Below, in pieces: positions 47,515 to 59,410 of a stretch of DNA of 60,000 nucleotides; position 1 is the first letter of the stretch, and every line of letters starts with the position of its first letter. Both the position numbers and the translations under genes were made by a program. Source of the stretch: Bolinopsis microptera (Eukaryota > Ctenophora > Tentaculata > Lobata > Bolinopsidae); contig NC_087077.1 of NCBI RefSeq assembly GCF_026151205.1, forward strand, positions 13,368,983 to 13,428,982, written 5' to 3'. The notes beneath the pieces were generated by a model. The model worked only from the letters and a program-made list of their open reading frames with translations, had not been told where the DNA came from and made no database searches.

Positions 47515-48377
47515 GTGAGTATTACAATTCACTGAGCGGCACATTGGCTACCGAGAGGTATTAGCCACAGACTCAGGTTTATTCAGTAACTGAGTAACTG
47601 TGTTGGATACGAAATCTGGTGACTAAAGGGATCCAAGTGGTTACTGAAATGACTTAAACAGCTTCTTTGATAGCTGGTTATTATAGTGATTGGTATAAGT
47701 TTCAAATTACCACAAAGCTATAAGCTGTTAACTCAAAACTGCTGACCATGACTCTATGGAGAAAGGGGGTAATATTAAAACTTAATAACTTGGAATAGCT
47801 GCACTATTCAGCCCTATAGGCCCCTGGTTGGTAATTGGTTTATTGTTAGTATATTGGGTGTTTTTTCTCTGTAAGAGCGAAGCTAACATAGAAATAGTTC
47901 TGTTTCAATCTGGTCTATATAATAGTCTGTTCATCAGTTATAAATAGGGTCATATCTGCACCTGAACAGATACAACAGTGATATAACTTTCATTGGATAG
48001 TTAACTCCTTTAATCTCTTAACACCTGGGCATGATCTGATCACAAATTAGAAATTATTTAAACTTTTCTCAAACAATTACAATTTTCATTCAGGTGTACC
48101 ATTCACCACTATATTGGCACAGTAATTAAATACGATAAAAGAAATTATGCCAGTGCAGTGCAGTGCCAGTCTCTGCGAAATAGTTGGTAGATTTACAAAA
48201 GGTTGACCAATATTCAATAATATTTGTTGCCTGGGTCTAGTCTAGTAGTGATAGGCTTTGTTGGAAACAATGATTCCATTGGTCAAAAGAAACACCCACA
48301 GTGTGCAGATGAGAACAGAGTGTTACCAAAGTTATTAGTTCACAACATATCACTCATGTGGACCCGGGGAAGGGGAG

Positions 48378-48630
48378 AGCACTCCCCTGCAACTTTATCA
48401 AACACAGCATTAATGTGGGAACGTGGAATGTGTTATCATTGGAGAGCAGTTCCTCCAACCTGTATGAATTTTCACAGAATATGTCAGCATATAAAATGAA
48501 TGTCTTGGGACTGACAGAGACGCACAGACCCGGCACTGGGGAGGTTACCTTGGATGATGGGTCCCTTTTTATTGACACAAAAAGTCGGCATAAAAAACAA
48601 AACCGAATCGATCACTTCAATATGACGTGA
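48378..48630 (+). pseudogene. LINE endonuclease N-terminal fragment (RTE/CR1-type EEP domain)
   Basis: The frame contains INVGTWNVLSL and MNVLGLTETHRPGTGEVTL, which match the first two conserved blocks of apurinic-like endonucleases of RTE/BovB-type and related non-LTR retrotransposons (the Glu of TETH is the metal ligand). It stops at 48628 and the remaining endonuclease and polymerase are absent, so this is a short relic. Confidence 0.72.
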
Positions 48631-49888
48631 TGAGGCATATTGTAGTTTACCAATGTACGGGGCGTGGTTATATCTGTTCGAGGGCTGTTCCCTAAAATTG
48701 TGCAAACATCCCAACACCAAACTATTGGTAAACTGTAATGAGGCTGAAATCCGAAAACTTACAAACGGGATCTTTATAATATATGAGATTTGTTAATTAA
48801 TCAAGTTGTTTAAAAAGTATTGAAAGTTGTTTAGCATTTGAACATGTGTCATATGTCACCACCACAAAGATAAGTAGAGCACCTGCCTTGTTATAAATTT
48901 AAAAACAACCATCCGCTGATCCGCCACCATATTTGCATCATACAGCTCTGCCTCTATACTGGTACTATGCTAGGATGACTAACAAACATTGACCGTAAAA
49001 CTAAAAGATTAGATAATTGAATAGCTGTTGAATTTACAGTTTTAAGTTAGAGGTCAAATAATTCATTGCCATTTCCATGTAACCATATCCGATAAGGCTG
49101 TGACGGGTGACTGGTCCATGCACAGATGCTTACAATACCCAATGGATATAGAATATAGATCCTACGATCACCTGCAAATTTGGGCGCTGTTAAAGATGAT
49201 CAAAAAGCTCACATTGTGACTCACAACAAACTCAATACTCAAATAGAAAGATATCTAGCTCTAAATGTAAACGTTGGTTCTGAAAACAAACGTTTTTTTT
49301 GTGGTGCTATGTAATCCTATGTTGGGGCTAGAGCAGCTGGTTCCATCTCAATAGTCTCACTTAAACAAAAGATCACGGTTTTGCGAGGAATCGAAGCGTT
49401 TGTAGCCAGTTGCCACCTTTTGCCAGGTATAATCTTACACATTTCAATGAAAAGTGCAAGTGCTCATTTTGGCTGAGTTTTAGAAAATTTGAATTTTTCG
49501 GTTACGTTTATGTTGTAGCCGAAACATTGAGCCAAATTCTAATTAAGACAAAATAGTTCTGTTTTAGTTTTTAAAAACTCATTAAATATCAACGTAAAAT
49601 TAATACAAGAATCAAAATAATATACGCTACGATGCTTTAAAACTAAAAGTTTAAACATCCTTATAAAATACACAGCATGCATGTGACTAGGTAGCGCAAT
49701 GCACTATTGGGCCGCACCGCGCATCAAATATAAAATATTATTTTTCTAACCAAACGGTAGATTGGCAAAATGCACCACTGTCACTGGGCCTCGTCGAGCT
49801 GCGAATGAATGACATCGTGAATCAAGCATGTGAAAATTATGCATTTCAAAATGTGTACGGCTTAACTTTGCATGCGTCCCCTTTGCAC

Positions 49889-50732
49889 AGTGGCGCAACG
49901 AAAGCAAAAGCAAAAAGGGCCTCGCTGCAACCCCGCGGGGGGCGCCATCTTAGGGGGGGGGGGGGGGTGGGGTGCAAAATCGTCGTTTGAATGTGGGACA
50001 ATTTTGAAAACTTAACTGAGGTACTAGCAAAACAGCGCGTTTTGCTCTAGAAACACATTTTTGGAGATTTTACCGGCGTATACTTTAAAATCAATAAATG
50101 TTTTTGCAATGAAACGGACCAAACAGATCCTAACTCATATGCCACTCATCATAGCACTATGGGATGATGATTAATCACTCTACACTGAGTGTAGTACACT
50201 CGACTGTCACGTGACTTTTTAAACACGTTCTCTTGGTGGCCCTGAATGACTATTCGAAATCATACCCCTCTAATCTGATGCCAACCTTAACCCTAACCCA
50301 ATCCCTAACAAAAGCATATGCTGAAACCCTTGCTTCCGCGTGTACAAAGGGCATCACCTCAATCAGTTTAATGTAGTGAAATGACTGGTGTGGATTAAGT
50401 AGTGTACTACTACTAATTCAAGTTCGAGAGGATCAGGTAAGCTTAGTCAGCATTTATGATGTTTACAAACCCTCTGGGACATTACTGCGCCCAGTCTCAA
50501 AACTAACAGTAACAGTAAATTACGGACTACAGACAAACAAACACAGACAAAACACCAACAAGAAACTAATATACACTAACTAGCTCAGAGAGGAAATGAG
50601 TACCGGCTCAGGAGGTATGTCTAAAATCACCTAATTTGTTCAATTTTACTTCATACTTTTAGGGAGGGGCGCGCCAACAGGGGGGCGCATTTTCGGCGGG
50701 GGGGGGGGCCAACAGGCAACGTTAAGCCACTG
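49889..50732. mobile_element. Possible hAT-type non-autonomous element or composite
   Basis: Begins CAGTGGCGCAACGAAAG and ends CAACGTTAAGCCACTG, imperfect inverted ends of hAT style. No convincing 8-bp target duplication. A G-run lies near each end (49954-49968 and 50698-50708). Pieces of its interior (ACTAGCAAAAC-GCGC, TTTTGCTCTAGAAACACA, GAGATTTTACCGG; also TCTAAAATCAC-TAATTTGTTCAA) recur inverted at 54300-54450. Confidence 0.45.
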
Positions 50733-51133
50733 CCTAGTTGCCTGTACTCTGTATATAAGTACAATTAGTATATAGTAGCGTCTAAAAGCACACAAATCAC
50801 AGGGAATCAATTAGAGGGCTCAATGTATGAACACGGCCGGTCATCAAATAAATTAATCATTACAAGATGGAATCGTTGAAATAACAGCAGCCACAATTTA
50901 CAAGCTCGGCACATTTGTAAACTGCACCCCTCATGCACTAACCTTTCAACGGCATGTTTTCATCGGGTAATTCTGAGTGTTGCACCATGATTTATTTGAA
51001 ACTATGTGCTGCAATAAATGTAATTGCAGTGACCTAACTATTTTGTGAACTTGTACGGTTTCACCGATCATGCGACAATCGCTACTTATTTTTCCTTGAT
51101 ATCCCATAACGTGTGCCTTGTTTACTTTATACA

Positions 51134-51215
51134 AGGATCGACCGACGACCGGGACCGCTTTTTTGGTCGGGACCGGGATTAAGCCAGGACCGGGACTAGT
51201 ACATAATTAATTGTA
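51134..51215. repeat. Repeat end with GACCGGGACC motif (partner at 54108-54185)
   Basis: AGGATCGACCGACGACCGGG followed by a T run and GGTCGGGACCGGGA. A similar AGATCGACCGCGATCACTTT...GGGCGGGATCGGGACC lies at 54110-54160. Likely terminal parts of one transposon family. Confidence 0.5.
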
Positions 51216-51930
51216 CTTTTTCGACATCGGATACAAAGTAAAAAGGTAAGGTTAAATTCTGAAACCACAAGAAAAAGGAAAACGTGAAACAAAGACTTAA
51301 GGAGTTTGATTATGGAAAGTGGCATTACGTTGCAATTTTCATAGTATTAGTCATAATCGGGCTTAGTTTGACACGCGTTGCAATCCGTTTCCGGCCGGAG
51401 TGCACGCTATCGCGTCCACGAGAGAGTTATACAACGTGTAGACTGTAGCAAGCCTTAGTGCATGATGACACAATAGTTATTGTAGCTTATCAATGACAAT
51501 ATCATCAATCATGTTCCTTTCTGATAACTTTACCCTGAGCTTTTGGGAAACGCATAGTCATACCAGTTGGGCTAAGCTGGATTGGCCATGTACTCAGACG
51601 CAAAATTACTAGTTGTCAGTGTTTACCATTAGTTATAATGTTATCAGAACGCTGTTTACCTCCAAAAAGTCGTGAACACTGAGCGGCTGCCATGCTTATA
51701 ATTGTAATTAAGTCTTCAAGACGTATTATCAAACGCTTATTGAGTAGCTTTGAAGAGCACTGCGGCTTGACATCATAATGATAAAGAAAACTTCAGAAAT
51801 TATGAAACAAAATTACTTGGCTCAATTTGGTAACCAATGATTACCAATGGTTACCAATGGTTACCAATGGTTTGTTACCCCAACCAATCAATACCAGATA
51901 TTTATAATTTGGCATGGAGCCACTTTATTT

Positions 51931-52018
51931 TTACATGGGACCTCAGGCTGATAGTGTTCATAAGCACATGACCGATTGAAGCTGCGGCGGAATAACAGGC
52001 TGAGCGCCGCCCAGTAAT
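51931..52018. repeat. Short dispersed repeat family, copy 3 of 3 (inverted)
   Basis: GGGACCTCAGGCT ... CGGCGGAATAACAGGCTGAG CGCCGCCCAGTAAT, the reverse complement of the copies at 39071 and 43610. Confidence 0.65.
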
Positions 52019-52162
52019 ACTAATATAAGGATAATATAAGGAGCCATTGTACTCAAAGCGAGAGACCGAAATTTTACAAAGTTATAAGTTCGATATTATC
52101 TGTGTCTCAGTAACTGTAAGGCTGCTCGTAGTATCAGGTATAGTTATACTAAGCTATCCAAC

Positions 52163-52209
52163 ATGAGCAGGCAGCGTATTGAAGAATTAAAAACGATAGC
52201 TCAGCTCTT
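52163..52209 (+). CDS. Candidate first coding exon of an unidentified gene
   Basis: ATGAGCAGGCAGCG... encodes MSRQRIEELKTIAQL and ends at a strong GTAAGT donor. No further exon found, so support is weak. Confidence 0.22.
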
Positions 52210-53077
52210 GTAAGTTATTTCCAGTTCCACAATAGTTGTGGATTTAACCTCCAACACGTCAAAGGATTTTATGTAAAAAATACCAACAACTTTTGTCCAG
52301 AGTATACATTCTGTAGAATATCTGTTTCAAACTTTGCCAAACGAACCATTTTCCGACGGAAACCGCTCTCATCAGTGAAAGTGGATCCCAATTAATGTCA
52401 TACGGCCGGTCAGTGAAGTCAGCTTGAACATTGAAGTCTGATGGCTTCCATCACCGCAACATCTGATGAATGATGATCTGGATAATTTGTGGTTTGGTTT
52501 GGTGATATAGCTATAAGTTCATAACGCTGGCCACCTTCGTGGTTTGATTCAATTATGAACTCGAAGATGACGTTGAAAATTGTTTTGCAACTTTTGTGAT
52601 AAAATAAATTGCTTAAATATCTCATCAGTTATAATGAGTATGTTTGCGGCAATCAGTAGAGATGAATATACGTTATACATTCTAAAAACTGAGGTATTGG
52701 CATTGATGTTAAAATATAAACGTCAAACCTTTAATTTTTTGAGGATCAAAAATTAGAAAACAAGAGTTTTTGCCAAAAAGTTCTGGACGGTTAAAAGATC
52801 CTTTAACCTTTTAAACAGTTTCCTCATATTTTAGTGCATTACATGCCAAAGGTGAGCATATCTCCTGCAACGTGCTAACACTAACGTGGGGTGGCTGCTA
52901 ACGTGGGGTGGCTGGGTTACTTTCCGAGCACAATACTATAGCAGTATAGGTAGCCAGTGGTTACCTAATTCTAGAATCATGCAGTACCATCAGTGATGGC
53001 CCCAGGTCACCAATAAGGTAATAGGCATGAAAGAGCGGCCGGTGTCAAATCCAGAACTTCTCTTAGACCAGAGAAAG

Positions 53078-53878
53078 CAGGCTTGTCCGCCGCCGCCGAA
53101 CACCGCCGCCGCCGGGTGATTTTGCCACGCCGAACGCCGCCGATACACCCCGGCGTACATCGGCGTACAGCGTGCTTTTTCTGACTTCAAAATAATTCTG
53201 TCTTCATTTGAAGATATTAGTGTTACTGATAGCGATTAGCGGCTAGGGGCAACACACACATGATACACACCTTTAGCTAACTTAACAATATTAACCTAAC
53301 AGTTTTACCTATTCATAAGTTTGACTGAAGAAGAAATTTTACAATTCGAACTTTTAAGATTTTGGGCCGATAGGCAAAAAACTTTCCCAATACTCTCAAA
53401 CATAGTAAGAATAGTGCATTGTATACCTGCCAGTTATAGTGCGGAAATTGAAAGAACCTGGTCGGCTGCAGGTTTAATTCTTTTTAGTCAGCGATCTAGG
53501 ATGAATGTTAAGAATTTCAAATATACACTGTTTTGTTCTGAAAACTATGATTTTGTTTCCAACAAAAAAAAATTGAGAGATCCATTGATTTCAGCAATAA
53601 TTTATTGTTTATGTATTTTACCTTAAATAAAATAATTGTATCAATTTGTCTCAACTTTTATTTGATAGCAGATAATACCATAACAATATACCAACATCAT
53701 TTGTTGAAGTTAAGTCTAAATTACCCAAATTAAGTACATGATCATATTCATATTTCATAGACCTCAATTTAGTTGGCCTTGATTTCACGGCTCACGCCGG
53801 CGCGCGTACGCCGCCGCCGCCGGTGTAATTTTAGTGAAACGCCGCCGCCGATCCATTTAGCCACGGCGGACAAGCCTG
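53078..53878. mobile_element. 801-bp hAT deletion derivative with complete ends
   Basis: Perfect 15-bp terminal inverted repeats CAGGCTTGTCCGCCG / CGGCGGACAAGCCTG and an 8-bp target duplication AGAGAAAG on both sides (53070-53077, 53879-53886). The subterminal regions are packed with GCCGCCGCC on both ends, unlike the AT-rich surroundings. The core keeps the last 100 or so codons of a hAT transposase (see next entry). It could be moved only by a transposase supplied elsewhere. Confidence 0.93.
53321..53626 (+). pseudogene. hAT transposase C-terminal dimerisation domain (remnant)
   Basis: The frame reads LRFWADRQKTFPILSNIVR, then IPASYSAEIERTWSAAGLI and FSQRSRMNVKNF, then a F-ENYDF block. This is the order of the hAT C-terminal dimerisation domain (W-x-FP-L, P-S-S-x-ERxFS-AG, R-RL-P-N). 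The DNA-binding zinc finger and the catalytic core are deleted. The expected ERVFSAAG reads ERTWSAAG. Not functional alone. Confidence 0.85.
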
Positions 53879-53886
53879 AGAGAAAG

Positions 53887-56145
53887 GCTCTCGTTAGGTT
53901 TGTAACAAAAATTATTTATACATATTACATGGGCACTGCATGATTAATTGGAATACTATTAATAAAAACATTGCATTTGAATAACGGTTTCAAATGCAAA
54001 TGCAATGTTTTTATTAATACTATTCCAAATGCAATCATATTATTCCAAATGCAATCACTATATATTATAGTGATTGGTAGATGCTTCCAATACTTGCAGT
54101 ATCTGTGACCAAAGATCGACCGCGATCACTTTTTTGGGCGGGATCGGGACCAAACCAAAACTGGTTAAAAGTGCCGGGACATGAGTGACTAATTTAGATA
54201 CAGTAATACTGATACCCTGATTTACCGCGGATTTTGGGAGAAAAAAAGCCGATAAATCAGGGTTTGCCGCAGTAAATCGGGGTTTGTGGTAAATTGGGGT
54301 TCTTCTCCTTTTGGCGCCCCTCCCTAAAGTTGAACAAATTATGTGATTTTAGAGGATGTAGGGCGTAGGCCGGTAAAATCTCTAAAAAATTAGTGTGTTT
54401 CTAGAGCAAAAAGCGCAGTTTTGCTAGTATCCTCAGTTAAATTTTTCAATAGCAGGGGCTAGTTGAGCTGCAGTGGTGGGCATAATTGAAGGAAAGTATT
54501 TATATATATATACATACATTATATTCATAACGTTACAACTTACAACATAATATTCCAACACATTGTGTGTATAAGCGACTAACGTCACTAAAGTGACTCA
54601 ATTTCAATCTGTTGAGGGACTGCGATCCAGCATGACAAGTTATCATTTGCCAAGATTTACCTTCATCTTTTGTTTATCAAATATCGATAGTATTAAAAGT
54701 CAATACATTATCAGCTTGCCATCTGATAATAATACTAAAGAACTTCTGGGAATATTTTAAGGAATAAAAATTGTAATTGTTCTTTTCATATGCATTCGTT
54801 TTTCCTGATTTTTTTAAAGCAATCCTTCTTTCCAATGTTTTTAATTTTACGCCATGAAAATCGTTTGACCCTAACCATAGTTATGGGCATGTCGATGATC
54901 GATCATATTCAATTGAACACAAGCACAGCGATACAAAGTTGAAGTACAAACATCTGATAGAACGAATAACGGCCGATGGTGCAAAAAATGCGATATTAAT
55001 GTCAATAGTGCAATTCCGCAGTCCGCTGCACCCATCGTACTTATAATATGTTATATGTTGACTCTGTTCCTGAAGTCATGCAGAATGCAGATGTAATTTG
55101 TAGCACTTATCAGTTTCGAATTGTTCACCAAGGTCTCGCATTGTGAGATGGAGCACTGGACTGTAGCTTAGTAACTATTCGCAGATCCTCAGATTTGTTG
55201 TCGGTAGGTTTGCACTCGGTGTGTCTGTACCCTGTGGCCTGTACAGTGTTATTTATACTATGAAGTCTGAACCGTCACCATTAAATTAGAAATACCACAC
55301 ATTAGAAAAAGCAGACTGCCACAATCCACATTACTCCAATACAGTTTGGTCTTTATAGATGTAGATTCTCGTGGGGAGGTGAGGTACATTTGTTTACTTT
55401 AATAGTAATAGTACCCGCTCAGCAGAGGAAAGAGGTGATGCACATTTTGTATTATGGTACGCTATGCCACATTTTGTATTATGGAACGCTAGTAACGCTA
55501 GTAACTCCTTCTTGTTGCCCCCTTTGAAAGTCCCGAATTATTTTCTGAACGAAAGCTTAAAAATAACCGAGAAATCGACCTTGTTATTGACTTATTCTTA
55601 TGACTGTTCTTGACTTGGCGAGTTTGTGATTGAAGTAGTCACGTGGCTCACGCGCAATATCACGTGACATCAATACGCCGCGTGTGACTGGTGTCGCGCG
55701 CAGCCCCTTATGAATTATTATTTCTTACTGCCGCAGTGCCGCAATCGATCGTTTCAGCTGTTCATGTTGACTTTTGTTACACTCGACTAGCTCTTGTCTC
55801 TTACACGGGTGTTCAATGTTGATTGTTGAGGTTATGAAAAATAAGTGTGATAACTTTCAATTTCCCCGTCTATTCTTTAATCTGCAATAAGGTAACTCAG
55901 CTCCTCCCGTTCAGTTTCTCCAATTGCACTCCAGCTTTTTTATTTGGTACGGTAGTATAGATTATACAATATACATTTATTATAATAATGTGGCTAATTA
56001 TTACTCCTGGTTCTTGCCATGTTTAAAAAAATTAAGACCAATTAATTAAATGAACGTCTATTATTTGAAAACTACAGGGCTACAACTCTACATCAGCCGC
56101 TGTGGCAACATAATATCCTGGCATTACATTTTTAAAACAAAAAAA
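53887..56145. other. Intergenic region, repeat-rich, no gene supported
   Basis: Contains the inverted repeat at 53949, the 54108 and 54300 repeat pieces, a doubled CACATTTTGTATTATGG-ACGCTA block at 55440-55492, and otherwise AT-rich unique DNA. Confidence 0.4.
53949..54025. repeat. Inverted repeat of about 34-bp arms
   Basis: TTGGAATACTATTAATAAAA...CATTGCATTTG pairs with its near-complement ending ATTAATACTATTCCAA, with few mismatches. A further ATTCCAAATGCAATCA copy follows. Confidence 0.7.
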
Positions 56146-56243
56146 GGGGGGACCCCCAACCCATGTAGCTGGGACACCTCAAAACAAGTAGACCATATTG
56201 GTGCATCAACTACCCGCCGAAACGGTGGGTTGGGAGTCCCCCC
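56146..56243. mobile_element. 98-bp MITE with 18-bp inverted ends
   Basis: GGGGGGACCCCCAACCCA at the left and TGGGTTGGGAGTCCCCCC at the right pair with one mismatch. No target duplication is obvious. Confidence 0.7.
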
Positions 56244-57681
56244 TGGATCATTTCGTCCGTAAAATTTGACAATACATTCAATGTGATTAAATAAACATCG
56301 ACTCCATATCCTCCGGATCATGGGCAAGCGTGACCATTAATTAATCTGCAGCCCGTCTAGACATACCACTATATCTCACTATCGATCTGTGACTCTGTTA
56401 GAGACCACTAACCTTAGTACTTCTCTGCTATTATTATAATACCAGTTCGATGTCAAGGTTGGGCCTGGTCGTCTGCAAAGATCGATAACAGCCCAGGTGT
56501 ATACGTGCACACTTCAGACTGATGACCGAATCATCATTATGGATAGCATTCTCCGAGCTATTCCCTTCCACCTTGAATAATTGAATAGTATTCATTGCTG
56601 AGTCTTTTCAGACTATTGATGTTTTATCCTTTTGTCTGTGCTATTCTATTGAAGTTAATTCAGTCATCATTTGATAAACAGTTGATCTCTCACCTCCTAT
56701 ATTAATCTGTGCGATGAACATCAGCAATAACAGCAAATGACTAAATGACTGAACGATATTTACGTATTGTAATTTTCCTGACGATACTTTAAGTAGAGTT
56801 CCTGATTGGTAACAGGGGCCGTTTACCACCGTCCTGGCACACCATAATGACCCGGTACCAGCCGGTAACCTCCCCTTAAAGACAGGATCATGAGTCCGAC
56901 TAACGGTGCACACCCGACTTGTTAAAGGTATTTTGTATGCTGCTAAGTGCTTCATTTAATCGTGCTTGTTATTGAAGTTTCAGTCAACAGCTCTCATTTT
57001 ACTTGGAGATCTGGGATTTTATAGAGATATGTTCCTCATAATATAATAGCAGTTGTGGAGGCCTTTGTTGACTTTTTAACTTTTTAACCATCTCCCCTCG
57101 GGGAGGGGAGAGGGTTCGGAGGGGAGAGGGTTTTGGGGAGGGGAGAGGGTTTTGGGGAGGGGAGAGTGAACCAAATCTGCCACTAATTCTCGAAAATTTC
57201 ATAATTGTCAATACGAAGGAATACTAACCTTATTGTTTTTCATTTTTTATTAATCATGTCAAAATTCGACTTATGATCTAAGATAAGCCAATAATTGTAA
57301 CATTTTGAAAGTAAAACAATAAAATGTCATTCTTACACATAATTTGTGTTAATTTGTCAATATACTGCTACTAGTGTTATTTACTAAATTTATTATTAAA
57401 CTGAAAATATTTCACAATACAGTCAACATGATTGAAAATTTTGAATCATGCAACTAAAATAACATAATTATTGGCACGCATACCCAATATTTTGCATTCA
57501 ACACGTTCTGTACAAGAGTAAAATATAAGAAAATTACGTGCAATTTTCAAGTATTTGAACTGAACTAATAAATGAACTATAAAAGAAACTAAATAAATGT
57601 ATAATATTATATATTACAAAATCAAGCTGAAATGTATACCTTTCTAATAGCTATGCTAATTCTGTTTTAAAATTGAACTTT

Positions 57682-59112
57682 TTATCTCTTAGAAACTACG
57701 TAATCAGATATGTCATACTCAACACATTCCTGTCCAAGCACCCACTTAGTTACATCTGGTAACCTTAATATAAAACCGCATTTACCAGCTTCTGTACACT
57801 CCACTGTGCTGGGATGTCGGAAGGTATGGAGATCCTTGTACGTAGTACCTGCTGGTCGAGTCCTATCTCCTCTCATAGCATGTCTCACAGCACTGACTAA
57901 TCTTTGTCTTGATTTTAGTGACACGTTGATATACTTATCACTTTTAATGAGTATGTTCTCATGGTGGGTTGAGAGATTATCATTGTTCGTTATCTCATTC
58001 AAAATTGCGATAAGTTCAACCTTTTGTACTTTTGGAGAATAGTTTAAAGCATTGATTACCATTCCCAAAAATCCTTTCGAAACTTTCTGCAGTTTTTTCT
58101 CCTTACTAAATGTCTCTAGTGTTGTCATGAATACTCGTGTCTCCTCTGTACTGGGTGTATTCTAGTAGCAAACACGAAGCAGCAGATCAATAGCTACAAA
58201 CACAGACGTCACCTTGTTACCCAGAACTGCGTCTGTGATATCTGCTATAATTTTACAACAATCTGTAGACAACATGAGAGTAGGCCCTACCGTCACGAAG
58301 TGATAATTTTCAACAAGTAAGTCTCTATATTTCTTCCAATCCATCACCTCAGCAGTTCTCGACCTTCTTTTTTCACAACGGGAACTGAGTAATGAAGTTG
58401 TTTTCGTCGACAACTGGAGAACAAATTTCAAATCATCTACTGATATGTCTGGTAGGTTTTCAATTGCCTTATAAACCTCAAGATAAAGTTCCTTGTTTTG
58501 TTCGAAACTCAGGGCTAGATTCGTCTGCTGGAGGAGATACTTCAAATTCTCGTCCAGTTTCACCTTTCCTTCCAAGTTCACCAGAATAGTACGGAGGAAC
58601 GGCTCAGTATTGCTCCCTCCGAGAACTATCATATTGTCTATTTGAACGGTGTCCTGTTCATCTAAACCCGTCATATACTCCAACAGAAAAGACGAGTTGT
58701 CTTGAAGTGTTAGTTCCGACAATAAAACGTTGAACATAGCTTTATTCTCCCATTTCCCGAGAATGTAAATGCATTCTTCAAACACAAACCTTTTCTCTTC
58801 GTCCGTCCTTGCACCCTCCACCTTATTCTTTAACCACTGCTTGCACTCCTCCTTCATCCAATCTATTACAAATACTTCGGCAAGTTTATTTAGCTCCCTG
58901 AAGTTTCCGTTAACTACATTCCCCAGCTCCCTATCGTCCAACATAGTGATAAACTGCGTTACATTTTCTGCCAAGAAATCATCAAACTCAAGTTCCACTT
59001 GGTGCATCTCCTCTATTAGATAGCGAAACATTGCGCTATCAGCAATAAGTAACTGCTTGGAAACATTCAGGGGATCTTCATCCTTCAGCATAAGGAGAAT
59101 TGTTTCTTCCAT
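57682..59112 (-). pseudogene. BTB-domain-type protein gene with one in-frame TAG
   Basis: From the ATG at 59110-59112 a 316-codon frame runs to TAG at 58162-58164. The same frame then continues without another stop for 160 codons to TAA at 57682. The N-terminus (LNVSKQLLIADSAMFRYLIE, then FDDFLAENVTQFITMLDD, then LNKLAEVFVIDWMKEECKQW) has the layout of a BTB fold followed by a helical BACK-like region. BTB/BACK proteins often serve as cullin-3 adaptors. The part after the stop (METTLETFSKEKK-type helix, a LRLPDVTKWVLG block) looks like the natural C-terminus. There are no introns. It may be a pseudogene with a single lesion, a readthrough gene or a sequencing error; a truncated 316-residue product could still be made. 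Confidence 0.65.
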
Positions 59113-59410
59113 AACCAGAAGTGGGAGTAATATACCTACGTTTAAATAATTTGTTTATTGATTGATAGTACAAATAAAAAAGTAGGGAGCGACCATTTGG
59201 TTAAGAAAATCAGACAGTATAATTAGAGAGCAGTTATCAAAAAATTATCGTTGTTAAATACGTAAAAAAATCGGCTCAAAATACGGCGTATTCAATGTCC
59301 GAGAGAAATACGTAAGAATACGTAAAGCTTCCAATCAATAACTACAAGCCCGAAAGAAATTGAATTTATACCCTGTTAAATTTTGACACAGATCGCACCT
59401 CACGTTCGGC
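59113..59410. other. Flank between the BTB gene and the LINE
   Basis: AT-rich, likely the promoter of the - strand BTB-type gene. Repeated AATACGTAA-like motifs (59257-59320). No gene seen. Confidence 0.4.
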
